Source: Halichondria panicea (lineage: Eukaryota > Porifera > Demospongiae > Suberitida > Halichondriidae). From it: a stretch of DNA of 64,000 bases. Shown here piece by piece: positions 34,963 through 48,000 of this stretch. Position 1 is the stretch's first letter. Each line of letters begins with the position of its first letter. The translations under genes and the position numbers were made by a program. The notes under the pieces are model-generated. The model was not told the origin of the DNA, made no database searches, and saw nothing but the letters and a program-made list of their open reading frames with translations. The stretch covers positions 5,372,839 to 5,436,838 of the forward strand of contig NC_087383.1 of NCBI RefSeq assembly GCF_963675165.1. Direction: 5' to 3'.

Positions 34963-37900
34963 TTAGGGGAGCACGTACTCATCATCATCACATAGTATAT
35001 CTGCACACAAGTAGCAAACACATAGCTTGGTTTGTAAAACATTTGCTGTTCGTGTTATTGTTACATCAGCAATCTCCCCCGTATTCAACTCGGGTGCTGC
35101 TGTGCAAGTGAAATTACGGGGCCTCATGATTGCTATCCTATTTTTGCAACACAATTCCTGGCCATCCTCCGTACAGGTGGGATGGCAGTCCGTCTTCTTT
35201 ACAGACATTTTAGTGTGGCAGGTGTAGTTAATGTTAGTAATGTTGGAAGTGAATATGTGAGTTTCGTTTGACTTTACAGTTCTTATCTTTCCACACTTTG
35301 TGTCACCTGTAGAGAAACATAAAATTATACAGTTACGGAAGTTGACAAAAAATTTGCACATTATGAGTATAATTATAGTAACTGATTGACAGCCAAGTGT
35401 TCGCCATCTGTCACACAACGTGAGTATCTACTAGTTAATTTAAGTGTTAATTGTACTGATCAGCGTCGAAGAGTCTCGATCGACAATATTATTTTGGTAC
35501 ACCCAGTTATAGGCTTATAGGAAGACACAATTTAAATTTGGCCAGGGCCTTGTAATTTCAAATCATAATAATTATACGCATTATTTTATCAACATGCGTT
35601 GCAGTCTAGCTCCTATAGCCTGCATGCATGTCAATTATAATCTTCCCATTATGGCAGTGAGGACCATGCACCATGATGTGGTATTCACAGTACAGCACGC
35701 CATGTATATATAAGCGGTTGATCTCACTAAATTCACTATGACTCTTAAAGTAACCAATGAATGAAAATTAATAATAATTATGCCATGTTAGGTAATCACA
35801 TGAGACCATGCATACTCCGAAGAAAGGCAAGGAACTACACCGCCATGCATGCTTTGAGCTTCATAATTAAATGCACTATCTTTCTTTGACCTTCAAATTA
35901 AAAGGTTCTCTTTAATAATAAACTATCATAATTAATACTTACTTTTTATGGCTCCCAGCTTCAAACCAAAGTTGGGGCAGTACTTCACCTGTAATTGAAA
36001 ATAAATACTTATAAAGTATCCGGCTTGGCAAATTTCCCTACAACAGCTAGCTAGGGCTAATAGTCAAGAAACAGGTGTTGATCCTTTAAGTGTAACACCA
36101 ACAGGTACAAGTTATGCAAGCTGCGCTGTGCTATTACAGCCTCTCGCCATGTTTTGCTTCGCTCAAAAAGTATCAGGTATTATTAATTATTGTTGTTTGC
36201 AATTGTTGACAACAAAAGTCTGTCTGAACGATGCCTTGATGTGAATGGATCTTCAAGGACCGAAGCATATGACTTGTAACATAGTAAGTATTTTGCATTT
36301 CCCGTCAATGAATAGAGGGTAGATCTGCAATGAGGTCAGAGTTCACAAGAGCTGCCAACGTACGCATAGATAGTATCTATGGTGTGGGGCATGCAGCTTT
36401 GCAGCTCTTTTCTGACAGCATGGCTGGCTAACTCATACATGTAAGTTGAATAGAAAGTTTGTGCGAACAGATGTCGCTATAAAAGATTTTGAAGAGACTG
36501 CATGCAACAGCCTTCACTGTGAGTAAAACTAGCCATAACTCGAGAAAGAAACTTTGGTTTACAAAATCCACAACAAAATCCATGTGGCTAGAAGCCTATA
36601 GGACCTGTTAGTTTTCGGCGCATGCAACCGTTGACCAGTTACAGCTGGAATATGTTTTTATCAGTGCATAATTACGCAGATGCGACCACGTGCCCTACAA
36701 TAAATTAAGTTGGTGGACCATGTACAGAACTAGGCGTGGCTTATCTCGCATTCAGTTGTAGGGCTTGGAAAATGAAGCTAGATCTAGCATAATTTTTGGG
36801 AGACTAAAAGCTAGGGCACAAAACTATATAGCATATTTGGACCCTCGAGTCTGCAGACCTAATTTCACTTGGTTCTATCTTTAACATAATGTAGCTAGAA
36901 TAGATCTGTACTGTAAGCACTAGCCACTAGGCATGAGCAGGCATGGAGAAGTATTTTCTCTTTTGCAAAACCTAGCAGTAGAGGATTATATTTCACTTTC
37001 TGTAGTCAGTCCACAAATAAATTGTCTTTTCAGAATGAGAGTGATGTCTTTAAACTGGAATAATGGGTACACCAAACTGGCTGATCGACTTTTGAGAATA
37101 GTCAAAAAGACTTATTAGGCAACATAAAATGTCAAGGCCTATTCAGTTTTCTGGCCTGGCTCTGGAACAAAGGGGTCTGAATAAAAATTAATACTGGCGA
37201 TGTTCAAGTGTTCAAGGAAAACTTTGGACGATCATGCAATAATAGTAGATTGGCCATGTTCTGATGGAGCTCATGTCCATTGTTCACATTAAATAGCTAA
37301 TTGGATAATTTCAAAAAACAGAAGGCCTGCAAGTGTTAGCAGACTTGACAACAGATGGCTCACTGACACCTCCATTTACCTCAACATGCACTGACTGCAT
37401 GCACACTCAACTTACAATTGGACAAACTGGAAATGTGATGATTTCGTTATCGATGTGCTTGGGAAAGTCACCATGTTTAGAAAGCACGATTGTATACCTA
37501 CACGTACATAATAGTATTACATAATGGATAGTGGATACATAATATTATATCGATCCACAGTTATAAGTACATGTTAGTATAATAATTACCTGAATGAGAC
37601 GTTCGAGGCTTTTTGTAACGATTTCATCGACGCTGACATATAGGTGATGTTCAGCCATTCCCCATTGTCGCCAAGGAAACATTTTGACCGACAAGAATGT
37701 GCGATAGAGTTATCGCCGCATATTGGACCAACAGTGTTAACTGGGAGATACCCTTTGATCAGTACTTTCCCAGAAATTGATCCAATTTGCTTCACCAAAA
37801 TTCCACCGATTTTGTGTCCCGACTTTGCAGTGTTCCTGAATTCAACTATAAATGAAACAACGCAATAAAAGTAAGACAATGCCATTATGTACTTTTTGTA

Positions 37901-38169
37901 GAAAGCAAGGTGCTAACATGTTTGCTTCAACCCAGCACTTCAGCAGACTTACCATGATAGAGTGTATCTGGCTCTATGCAATTGACAACATCTCCAGCCC
38001 GCTTCATGGTAACAGTAACAATGCTCGCTGCTACCTTTATTCCTGTGTCGTGTGTCACATGGAATGAGTTGCACACAGAGTGTACTTCACGAATGAGATC
38101 AGGCCAACTTAAACTGCATGAAACGCAGATGCTAAAAATGAGCACAATTTTGCAAATAATTGGCTTCAT
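34963..38169 (-). CDS. secreted cysteine-rich protein with cystine-knot-like C terminus
   Basis: The five exons, in coding order, are 38169-37953, 37845-37590, 37497-37416, 35988-35943 and 35306-34963. Phases agree and give 314 aa. The N terminus (K-P-I-I-C-K-I-V-L-I-F-S) is a signal peptide of about 22 residues. The last exon has cysteines at 205, 230, 241, 245, 253, 254, 268, 296, 298, 301 and 306. The order C...C-x3-C...C-C...C...C-x-C-x2-C resembles the CTCK module of mucin/VWF/norrin-type proteins. N-x-T sequons at 214, 222, 227 and 265 lie in the same domain, supporting secretion. The middle exons resemble nothing I can name. A TATA box lies about 100 bp upstream of the ATG. A secreted ligand, ligand antagonist or matrix subunit is possible, but function is unknown. 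Exon 3 was placed by open frame and matching phases only. Confidence 0.78.
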
Positions 38170-38269
38170 TTTACTCTAACAAAAAAACTTGAGAGATGAG
38201 GAAATGCTATAATTATTATACTGCTGCTATAATAATCACTTAAGCTCACTTTATCCTGGCTATGCTCTT

Positions 38270-38277
38270 CTTTTATA
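38270..38277 (-). promoter_or_regulatory. TATA box of the cystine-knot-like gene
   Basis: TATAAAAG on the minus strand, about 100 bp upstream of the start codon at 38169. It places a likely transcription start near 38245. Confidence 0.6.
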
Positions 38278-38280
38278 CAT

Positions 38281-39003
38281 TTTGCTGCAAGGCTAGAGGG
38301 TGGGGCTAATAATTATTATTGTGGCCACTTATTCACCACGACAACAACGGTATGGCTGTTGATCTTTGTCAGTTATTTCCATGCCATGCCATAATTATAA
38401 TTATGTATCTTACAAACATGCAGCCTGGCTTGTTTATGTACTCGTATATTATATTTTACAGGACTTTACAACAGGTACAACAGGACAGTACATGACATGC
38501 CATATTATATTTTTGCATCCCATGATCGCAAACCAAGATAGCCACAATTTTTGCGGAGGATTGGCTAGGCCACAATTAATAAGATTACAATGGCACCACA
38601 TTAGTCCCATGCACAGGTGTCACAATACCACCACATTTGCACGTAATTAACCCCACCACTTGCCTTTGATTCAATTAGGAATTACGGTATTAGTGACAGA
38701 AAATTGCATCTGTTAAAACGAATCAAGCAAATAAACTAATTACAAAGTGGTAAAATAAGCGTTTGATGCTGTTTTACAATCACCCTAAAAAATGTGAATT
38801 CCACCCACACAAATAATTATACGTACTCGTACAAGTCTCTATGATTATCTTGTTATAAGAGACTACTACTTGACATGCATTATAATTATACACCTGCAGC
38901 ATGACTTGGTATGTGTACGCCAATAAAAAATGTTCATGAACTATACATAATGTGTACATCTATTCAATGAACATACGTGCATATAATTATGGTGAAATAC
39001 AAT
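38281..39003. other. intergenic spacer upstream of the cystine-knot-like gene
   Basis: About 720 bp between the AGGF1 stop codon and the TATA box of the next gene; both genes are on the minus strand. AT-rich with attataattat words. No transposon ends or exons recognised. Confidence 0.6.
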
Positions 39004-42000
39004 TTAATTGCTGATCTCATCAAACCGTTTTCTCATACGTTTTGACTTTGAATCTGCAATACACAACAACGTTAAAATAGAAATTAGCATTAAATAAACT
39101 AACTTCTTGAATCCAGGCCGCTCCTACCGGAGTCTTCAAAACCCAAACCAGATTTAGGATTTCTGATTTGTGTTCGAACCTGGCAACGTGTGTATGTAAA
39201 ATTAATTATACGAATGTATATCACTGTCACTTTTTAGTACTGAATTAGTGATTGAAGCACCCGGCCCTTTAATTTTGGCTTAAGAAGGGTAATTCTGGAA
39301 TTATCATTTCCAGGCTTCAGAAAATTGGCTCATTAAAAGGACAATTTTTATGAAATTACTGCAGTTTTTCTTCTTGCGGGAAGCCTGCAGGTATATTAAT
39401 TAAGCACGCAGACTTTAATTGCGACTCTTAAAATGCTGGAAGCTGGGTATACTAGCTCCTATATACTTTGTACTTTGTACTTGTGAGGGTTGCCCATTGT
39501 GAATTTTGTTTGAGTCGATAAATCAGCACGCACATCCCGAAACCTCAAAATTCGGCCATTTCCGAGAAAAAAGGTGCTTCCGGAAGCCAATTTTCAAAGA
39601 ACCTATAACTACAAAAGTGTCTCAGAATAATCACCACAATTATACCCTAATACCGTAGTGCTAGAAATAATTGTATGAATTAATGCATGCAAAACATGCT
39701 TGGCCTATTTAAGGCTCTGATAAGGGTCTGAAAACAAGAAGAGATTAATTTCCTCAATTAAACGTTGCGATTTCAATGGGGACTGCTGTACATGCCTCCA
39801 ATTAATATTGTGCAACATAAAAGTATGTGAAATTGTACAAAATAGTCGAGCATTAATTTCTAGCACTCCGGTTAATGCGCTGAGACGGTGTGGAATACAT
39901 TTTCTTGCCTTCACATCGTTAAAAACGATCTGTCGATAAATCTGTACTTATAGGTAAAAAAATTCAAATGTTCATCATGTTCATGTCTTCACACACTTGA
40001 AACACTTCAACATGTTAGCCTTGTTACTCAACTGACTGCAGGTGATTGCACTCTATAATTTAGTATGGCCCAGGAATGCTGTAATTGCAGGTATTACAAA
40101 CATTCTCACATTACTATAATTATTTGTTGCAAGGTCACCAAAGTGCACCTTCCCACCATGTGCACACCACTAAGAATATAAAATGATTTAATTTGTCTGC
40201 TACTGCAGGAAGTGAACCTTCTTAATTGGTTCCAAAATCTGCAGTAAGGGTTTGGGGCACATGGTCCTATGTATTTATTACTTACAGTACTACCATACGA
40301 TGCAAAAATATAATTATTGTGAAGCTTAAACCTAGTAAATTATGTACGTACACGTATGATTGTACATCTACATCTACATGTACGTAACACATCTGATCAG
40401 TGCTTTGCTTTTTTTTTTACCATTACCATTATAAGCAACACAATCTGCTTACTGGTGCCAGGATAGGATTGGGGAAGAAACCGTACTGCCGTTGTTTCAA
40501 TGAGGCCTAGGAGATTGAAGAGCAGTGGGACTTATGTACTGATCAACGCTTCCTCTCAGAATCATTGATTGACATGATACGTAAGAGGTAATGCACAAAC
40601 AATTACGATAACCAAAGTGATGAGCATGCGTATGCGAGTCATGAGTATTTCTCGTAACAATTTACATGGACCACCTGGATAATTTGAAACATGCACTGAA
40701 TTGACCTCTCTGCTTGACTGGTGTCATGCAGGATATGGTTTGAACATGCAGGCATCTGAATCTTGTGCCATGAGATCACAAGACACGTTTCTACCACTTA
40801 AACTCTGAATGCCCACTTTAAAATTAGATTATGAGCCAACCCTTTGATGTTTGGCCAAGTGATAATTAGATTAAGAGTTGTGCAGTATAAAATCATAGCC
40901 TTGAAACCACTTTTGACCACTAACAAGGACCAGTTGCAAGAAACCCATTCAAATATAGCAGTTTAATTACCACATTCACTCTTGATAATACGTACATTTT
41001 GTATGTATAACATAACTATCTCCTGGCACCATCCATTTAGCGAAACGAAAAATTTAAACACTCAAGAAATGTACACTGCAGTCCTTTAATTGGCCGTCTT
41101 TTATTTTGCAGTTTGCTAACTCTATCCAAAGAAAATAATTATATACACACCGTATCTGCTATAGTGATCGATCGAGACAGATACATCGCAATCAAGTTGT
41201 ATACTTACAGGGTTGACATGTCCCTGTTCCTCCTTCCCCAGCCCCGTTCCACTCCACCCCATTTTCACCAACATACGGTGACCAACATTGTCATCATCAA
41301 TTGCCCTACAGGGGAGGGTAAAATATTGTTAATGTACATGAAAGGCGTAAATGTAGAAACCTATAATAGGCAGTAACAACTTTCATTGGTCCATACATGT
41401 ACATACATGTAGCATCGGCCTACTCCATTATGCAGCCCACAAAGTTGAATTTTTCATTATGAATTGAACCTGGAAACTCTCAGCCGCAGGGTGTATAGCT
41501 TTTAATTAATTGTAATTGTGTAGGTAGGTCCCACGCAAGGAATGCAATGGACATTACACCACATGATAACACACTACACTATAGCTATACAAAACTCCTA
41601 TAGAAAACCATGGCAACCACCAGACTACCAGACTATGACCTAATATCACCCACAAGCATGTTAGACATAATTATAGGACAAATAAATAGATTTAATAAAT
41701 GTCTGGTTGGCCAATAATGTCTAGCTATATCCATTATACACATGAAGTTAGTCCCAGTAGTGGTGTGCAGATGTTCCATTGAATCAGACTATACATGTGT
41801 CTGTAATTATGGACTATTAAAGCCACACTCAAAAACTCGTAACACCAGTTGCTGTTACACATCTTGATTGAAATGTGTATACACCTTTGTTTTAATACTG
41901 CTGCCCTAGCTATAATTGGTCAAAATTATTCACAAGTAAGTTGACCCTGTGATAAGGACAAACAAGTCTACATAAGGTGGTAGTGCAGGCGCTAACATAA

Positions 42001-45000
42001 TTTATAGCAAAGGTACACTACAGTACTGGAATTCAATACAAGAACTCTTTCATTATACTATAGGCTAGCTTTATCAGCAAACATTGTAATCGAGTGCACG
42101 CACATGCACGTACATGTACATGTATAATAGCAGGATTGGTACGTTGTAGGCTAGGTGAGGGCATGGGCAGCACGTAATATAATAGTGTATCTATAGGTGT
42201 GTGGGGAGCTCCAAGGTGTGTCTCTAGAGACCTTTTAATTGTCTTGAATCAAAACATACACCATGAAGTGTGAAGTACGTGCAGTCTATTGTGAATTGAG
42301 CTTTGAGTAGGAGTCCCAAACAGTTTAGTGGGGTAAAAATTTAGCATATGTCTCAAAACAAAATCTCACACAATCGTCCTCCTACGTGTATGTATTGATT
42401 TATATGCATGTACTACAAAAGTCACGTATGTGTATAATAATTATATAGCTACAAACTGCATGTATATCAGTATAAGAGTCTTAGACTAGCTGCATGTTTT
42501 CATAAAAATTGTAACGAGGCACTAGTGCAGGTTATAATTATACGTAAAACAAGTAATAGCATATAAGGACAGGGTTACACATTCATGGCATTTAATTATG
42601 TGCATGCATGACTATCCAACCTTATTGGCTTAGTTTTAGCTAGCCAGACAACCTTTATAGAAGCATTATAAAATTATTGGGCTGGAAGTTTCACCATAGA
42701 TGAGGAAGAGGGATTGGTAAAGGAAGCAGTGCACATGATGATTTTACATTGAATCTGGAGTAAAGCCTCGAAAACTATCCGCGTTGCACCCTATAAACGA
42801 GGCTATTTTACCAGGTAACTCGCTCAAAATAAGAAAGTTGTGTTTCCTCGAGACATCATCTCTTTATAACATGCCCAGTCTGTGAGCCACGTGTCAGAGG
42901 AAGTGGGACATGTGTCCATAAGTCACATGGCAATGGAATGTGTGGCATACAATGTTTACGTTGGGCTCTTGACCTTTAACCTTTTCTTAGATTTCAGTGT
43001 TGTGCTCTCTAGCAAGCTCACATCACTTTCTAGCAATCTCCAACATTATAAACTGTTATGGGAGATGGCAGCTGATCTGAGTTAACCCTCTTAGACTGCT
43101 CTCCATAGCAGCCTATGTACAGTGAAAACCACTAGGTTTGATGGTGAATTTCAAGCTATTGAGCCGGGATCCCATGGGGATCGCTGATCCACAAGTTAGT
43201 ATCATCCTTTCACTACATGATAACTAAATTTTTAAGAATATGACCGTGGGATCGCTGCTGTTTTGGCTGCTTGAAGATCAACACTTTTCATGCACAAATC
43301 CTTGTCTAAATCTTTGCGGTTAAACGTGGATTGTTAATTATTGAGGCACACGTGATGCGTGTCCTACCTCCTCTGGCCACGTGTAGTACTTGCTAATGAC
43401 TGACCACACCCAGTAAAAAGGGACATTCCAGTAAAGTTATAAGCGTAACGCTGCATGCTATTTATAGTCTTGTATTGCTAAACGTGTAAGCCTGCTGGTT
43501 ACACATGTACCTGCTAAATAGGTATAGACATTTAACAGTTAATTGCCAGACTGAGCATATTATATTTGCTGGTTTAAATTATTATGCACTGTGTGTAGAA
43601 ATAGATCATCAGCTTGGCTAGCAGGGCCACGCCAATCTATACAGCTTTGGCTTGTTGACACAGCCTCGATTAAACCCTGGGTAAAGCGGATATTACTCGA
43701 GGGTACTTCCGTTACCAATCCCTCTTCCTCTTCTATCTATGATTTCACTCAGTAATCCCCTTATCCCTGCAATACTCGATGTACATGTATTGGTAGATGA
43801 AGTGCATGGATCTGACCTGTCAGCAGAGGAAGGCAGTGCATCAGGATAGTCTAAGTCAGGAAGATCAGAGCCGACAGTCACACGACTATAGTGTGTGAGT
43901 GTGTTCAAAATTCAAAAAGGGAGTGAAGTATAAACACGTGCATAATTATGTGTACTATAATAATAATTTTTATATTAATTATCATGTGGACATGATTGCA
44001 ATGCACAATTGCCACAATAACTATTACTTAGAGGCTTGTACAATCCCCATTGAAAACGCCGCGTTTAAACGAGTAATTGTACAACGTTTTTTGGAGCCTC
44101 AGACCAAATTAAGGTGGCAAATTTAAGATCAATTTGGTCTGGCCTTAAAATTGGCCTACCTCGTAATTAAATTATGCTATATGTAGCTGCAGAATTATAT
44201 CTAGCACTATACCTATATAATTATAATATAGTGTCATGTACATTATTTACTACAAGCTTTTAGTTTAGCATAAATGCCATTTAGTTATTGCAAGCTCAGC
44301 ACTTTAAGCTGCATCCATGGTCCCCGCTATAATTGAGGTTGCAACACGGACTGTCCGTGTGAAATAGTGCTAATTGCCTGCGTTTCCAACCCCCTTCCTC
44401 TACTATCTACGGTACTACGGTCAAACCTGTCCACATACTCTTCTATAAAACTCTCTCACCGTAGCTCTGCTCGGTCCTTGTAATGACCTTTTTCTTCAGG
44501 ACGTTCGCCAAACACATCTTTGACCTACGGGCACCGAGTTTGCATGTACACATTACACCAGGCTTTGCCACGAACAGTCAATACTGGCCGCTCTTATACA
44601 CCAATAAACACACACTAAAACGATAGAACAGAAGGCCAACATGTAACTTGCAAGTGGATGCCAACGTGTATAATCATCACATTTAAAAGCAGTACGTTAT
44701 TACTCGAAGTGCACACTGTACTAACACGCAATCCGTATTTCTTTTTGATTCTGTTGAGCTCTTTTCTCCGCTTCAGGTCCAAGCTCTCCTTCGTCTCTAT
44801 CTTTGCTGCCTCGACAGGTGGCAGGGGGTTGCCAGGGTCACAGCCGTCACATACCTCAAGGCCTATTGGTTGGGAGAGAGCCACATTATAATCTCAGACT
44901 GCAATTATGTATATGGACTTCCTCCAATGTTCACAAAAATAATCGTTTAGTTGCATAGTTGGCCTTTCAAATGAACGCTTCGTAAAGTTTATATAATTAT

Positions 45001-48000
45001 TAGCTGGAGCAGATTGTGGCATGGCCCACCTGCATGGATGTGCATTGAGCAAGTGGTGGAGCCGATAGTTAGAGTGTCGCCATGGGAGATTGGGTGGGGG
45101 GTACACGCCTCCTTTGGCTGTTGGGAGGAGATCATTAAGTGTTCATGAGCACACTAAATAATAGGTTAAAGTGAATAAGGCGAGAGCTAACAGGTACATG
45201 TATATACATTTGTAGATGTACGGTCAGACAGAACTGCAACGCTAAGTGAGTGCATGCCTTCCATTTGGTTTAGGGACAGATCGATTGGAGAGTCAAACAT
45301 GTATCGTATTTTTAAAAACCCACGGTAAAAGCTCTGTCTTTGTCAATAAACGCCCATGTATGGGGCGTGGCACTGTGGGTGGAGCTGAATAAGCACGTGG
45401 AACCAGTTGCAAGCATGGCAGCATACAATAATAGATGCTATTTATGATGGCAGAGAGAGAGATACCGACACAGAGGGAGAACACCACTCACCACTCCTAT
45501 GACTTAAGATTTAAGCTGAGAGTAGCCTCGTTCCCATGCAAGCCGATTTGTCTCTAATTTAACGCAAAGAGGCGACCTAGCGTTAAATTAGAGGCAAATC
45601 GGCTTGCATGGGAACAAGGCTAAGCTGAGCTGTGGCAGCAGCCAAAAAGAGCATAATAACTGCTGCTATGCAAGAGTTCGGAGTAGATATTAGAATAAGC
45701 ACCCCCTCTACAGACTTTGATATGAAATAAACGCCCGGGCGTTTAATCAAGTAAATACAGTATACAGTACGTGTTTATTTTCAACAGAAGGGAAAATGGT
45801 TACATATATATGTATAGGCCACCACAACAGACCAGTGGGAATTCCTAGGGAGGTTTAGATTTACGTCTACGGGTACTAACAGTGTATTGAATTTCTCTGG
45901 TTAATTACATCTGAAGTTTTGATGTGGTACGTACGTCACACTGGATATACTGCACGTTGTTTTTAAGTTTAAGCATCAGCATGTCAGCACTGGACACCAC
46001 GGGTATAGTTACAATGTACCCACAAACTAAAATTCTACGTGGGTACTGTTAAAGCACACTTTTTTTATTCAAGTTCTATGCACAAAATACATGAAGGGTA
46101 AACCAAATAGCCATGCAAACAAGGCTAATGCAAAGGTCACCTTTAACTAAAAGCAGAATTATACGTGCAGGTACGAACAGAGTAATATGACATTAAATCT
46201 GACTAGTCAAAAAGGAGAGGCAGATTTCATTTAAGACAACTTTTAAAGAACAATATTACTGACATAAAAAAAGGCATAATAATAATAATGGTACATGTAA
46301 AATAATGTAGAGCTTATTCCATAAGGGAACTACACTTACAAAAATGGTTGACTGCTTATGTGTCTTAGCTGGGGGAAGGATGGGGGAAAGAACTACCGTA
46401 TAGCGCGAAATTTTCATTCTCAACTTTCAATGAGGGAATTTTACACTGTACGTGTATTTTACAATAATTAATTATTGCTATTAGTTTACAGATTGATACA
46501 CTGTACATACACCTCACCTTACTGAGCCTGTGGTTGTTGAGGCTACTACCATTGACACTGCCCAGGTCAGTGAGTGTGAAGCACTGCTCTGCCTTGTCGT
46601 AGCTGAGTTTAGCATGAGACTTGCTCACACATAACTCAGGGATCTTTACACCATTCACACCCTCAGGTTCTCTATAGCAATTAATCGGCCAGGATCATTA
46701 TTTGTATGCCTTCCAATACAGTACCGGTATACACCTACATTGTACTGTACATGTACAGTCATGTATGTATACATGTACATGTACCTTCCAATGTTGGCAC
46801 CCTTGGCAGTGATAATAAATACTGAGCCCTTGCCTAGACTGTCACTGTCTGTCACTACCATTCTGAGACAGGAGATCCACTGGTTCTCGGGAGGTGGGGA
46901 ACCTATGGGCAGTCGCGGCCTCTTAGGAGAGCGGATCTCCCCCTCTTCTTCCTCAGAGACTGGGATTCAGGCAATGAGGATCAAGTAAAGCTCCTCTTTT
47001 TATGCAATTACTAACTGTACGTACATGTAAGCCGTCAATTACTCTCTATAATTATACTTCAAGAAAAACTTACGTACATGCGTGTACCATATAAGCATGT
47101 ACGAAGACTATAATTAAGTGCTTATCGCTCTACAATTCAGTTCGAAAAGGGCTTATTTTTCAGGTGGTTAACACATTCATCCTGCATGTATAATTATAGC
47201 ACCTGAATCCGAGTCACTGCTGATGACAATGCACTTCTTTTTTTCCTTTCTCGCAGTATCTTGTCCCTTAGCATCTATTGGAGTGACTTGAGAATGAAAG
47301 ACGTAACGTCTCTGTTCATGATCGTACTGGTAGTAGCAATCTCTGCTAGGGTCAAAGTACAGCTGCAGGTCCTGGGATAGTTGGTGCGCATTTTAAAAAT
47401 CTATAACATTATAAGCACTCAGTGCGACATGCACACGCACGAATCACTACAAGTTCAGCGTTCTGCATTTGATCCGTAAGCAGGCGCTAACCTTAAAGCA
47501 CTGATCACTAGCTAACTTACCTGATCATAGAACAGTTGGTCCTGAAATGAGGTCCGTGGGCTTTCCTCAATCTGATAACCACATCTCTCCATCACTCGTT
47601 CAGACACTTCCGACAAAATGGATGAAATGGACTGCTCCTTACTCGTCTTAAACTCTTTCTCAAGAGCAGACAACTTTTGAAGCTCTTCCTCATCACTATC
47701 CCCAACTTATGGGAGAAATGGTTGAACAGAGAGACTATAAGAGGTTTTTTTTTAAGGGACTAGAATATGATTGCAGAACAAGAAGGGACTGATATAAAAA
47801 AAAATGTTGATCAGGCTCTCTCCCTATAGTCTGATGGGTGCAAACAGAGTTAGACATGTACAACTATTATTATTGTGGGTTTACAAACAACAAATCTGTC
47901 GGTAGTAAATGAAAGGGATTAAGAGACCTGGCCTGTGTTACTGTAGTCATTTCAATTCGGTACCTTGGAGACCAGCGATAAAAGGTAGTTTAGATTTAGA

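Noticed and set aside
36933..37118. 61-residue plus-strand open frame
   Set aside because: It lies in an intron of the cystine-knot-like gene on the other strand, has no recognisable motif and no matching splice neighbours.
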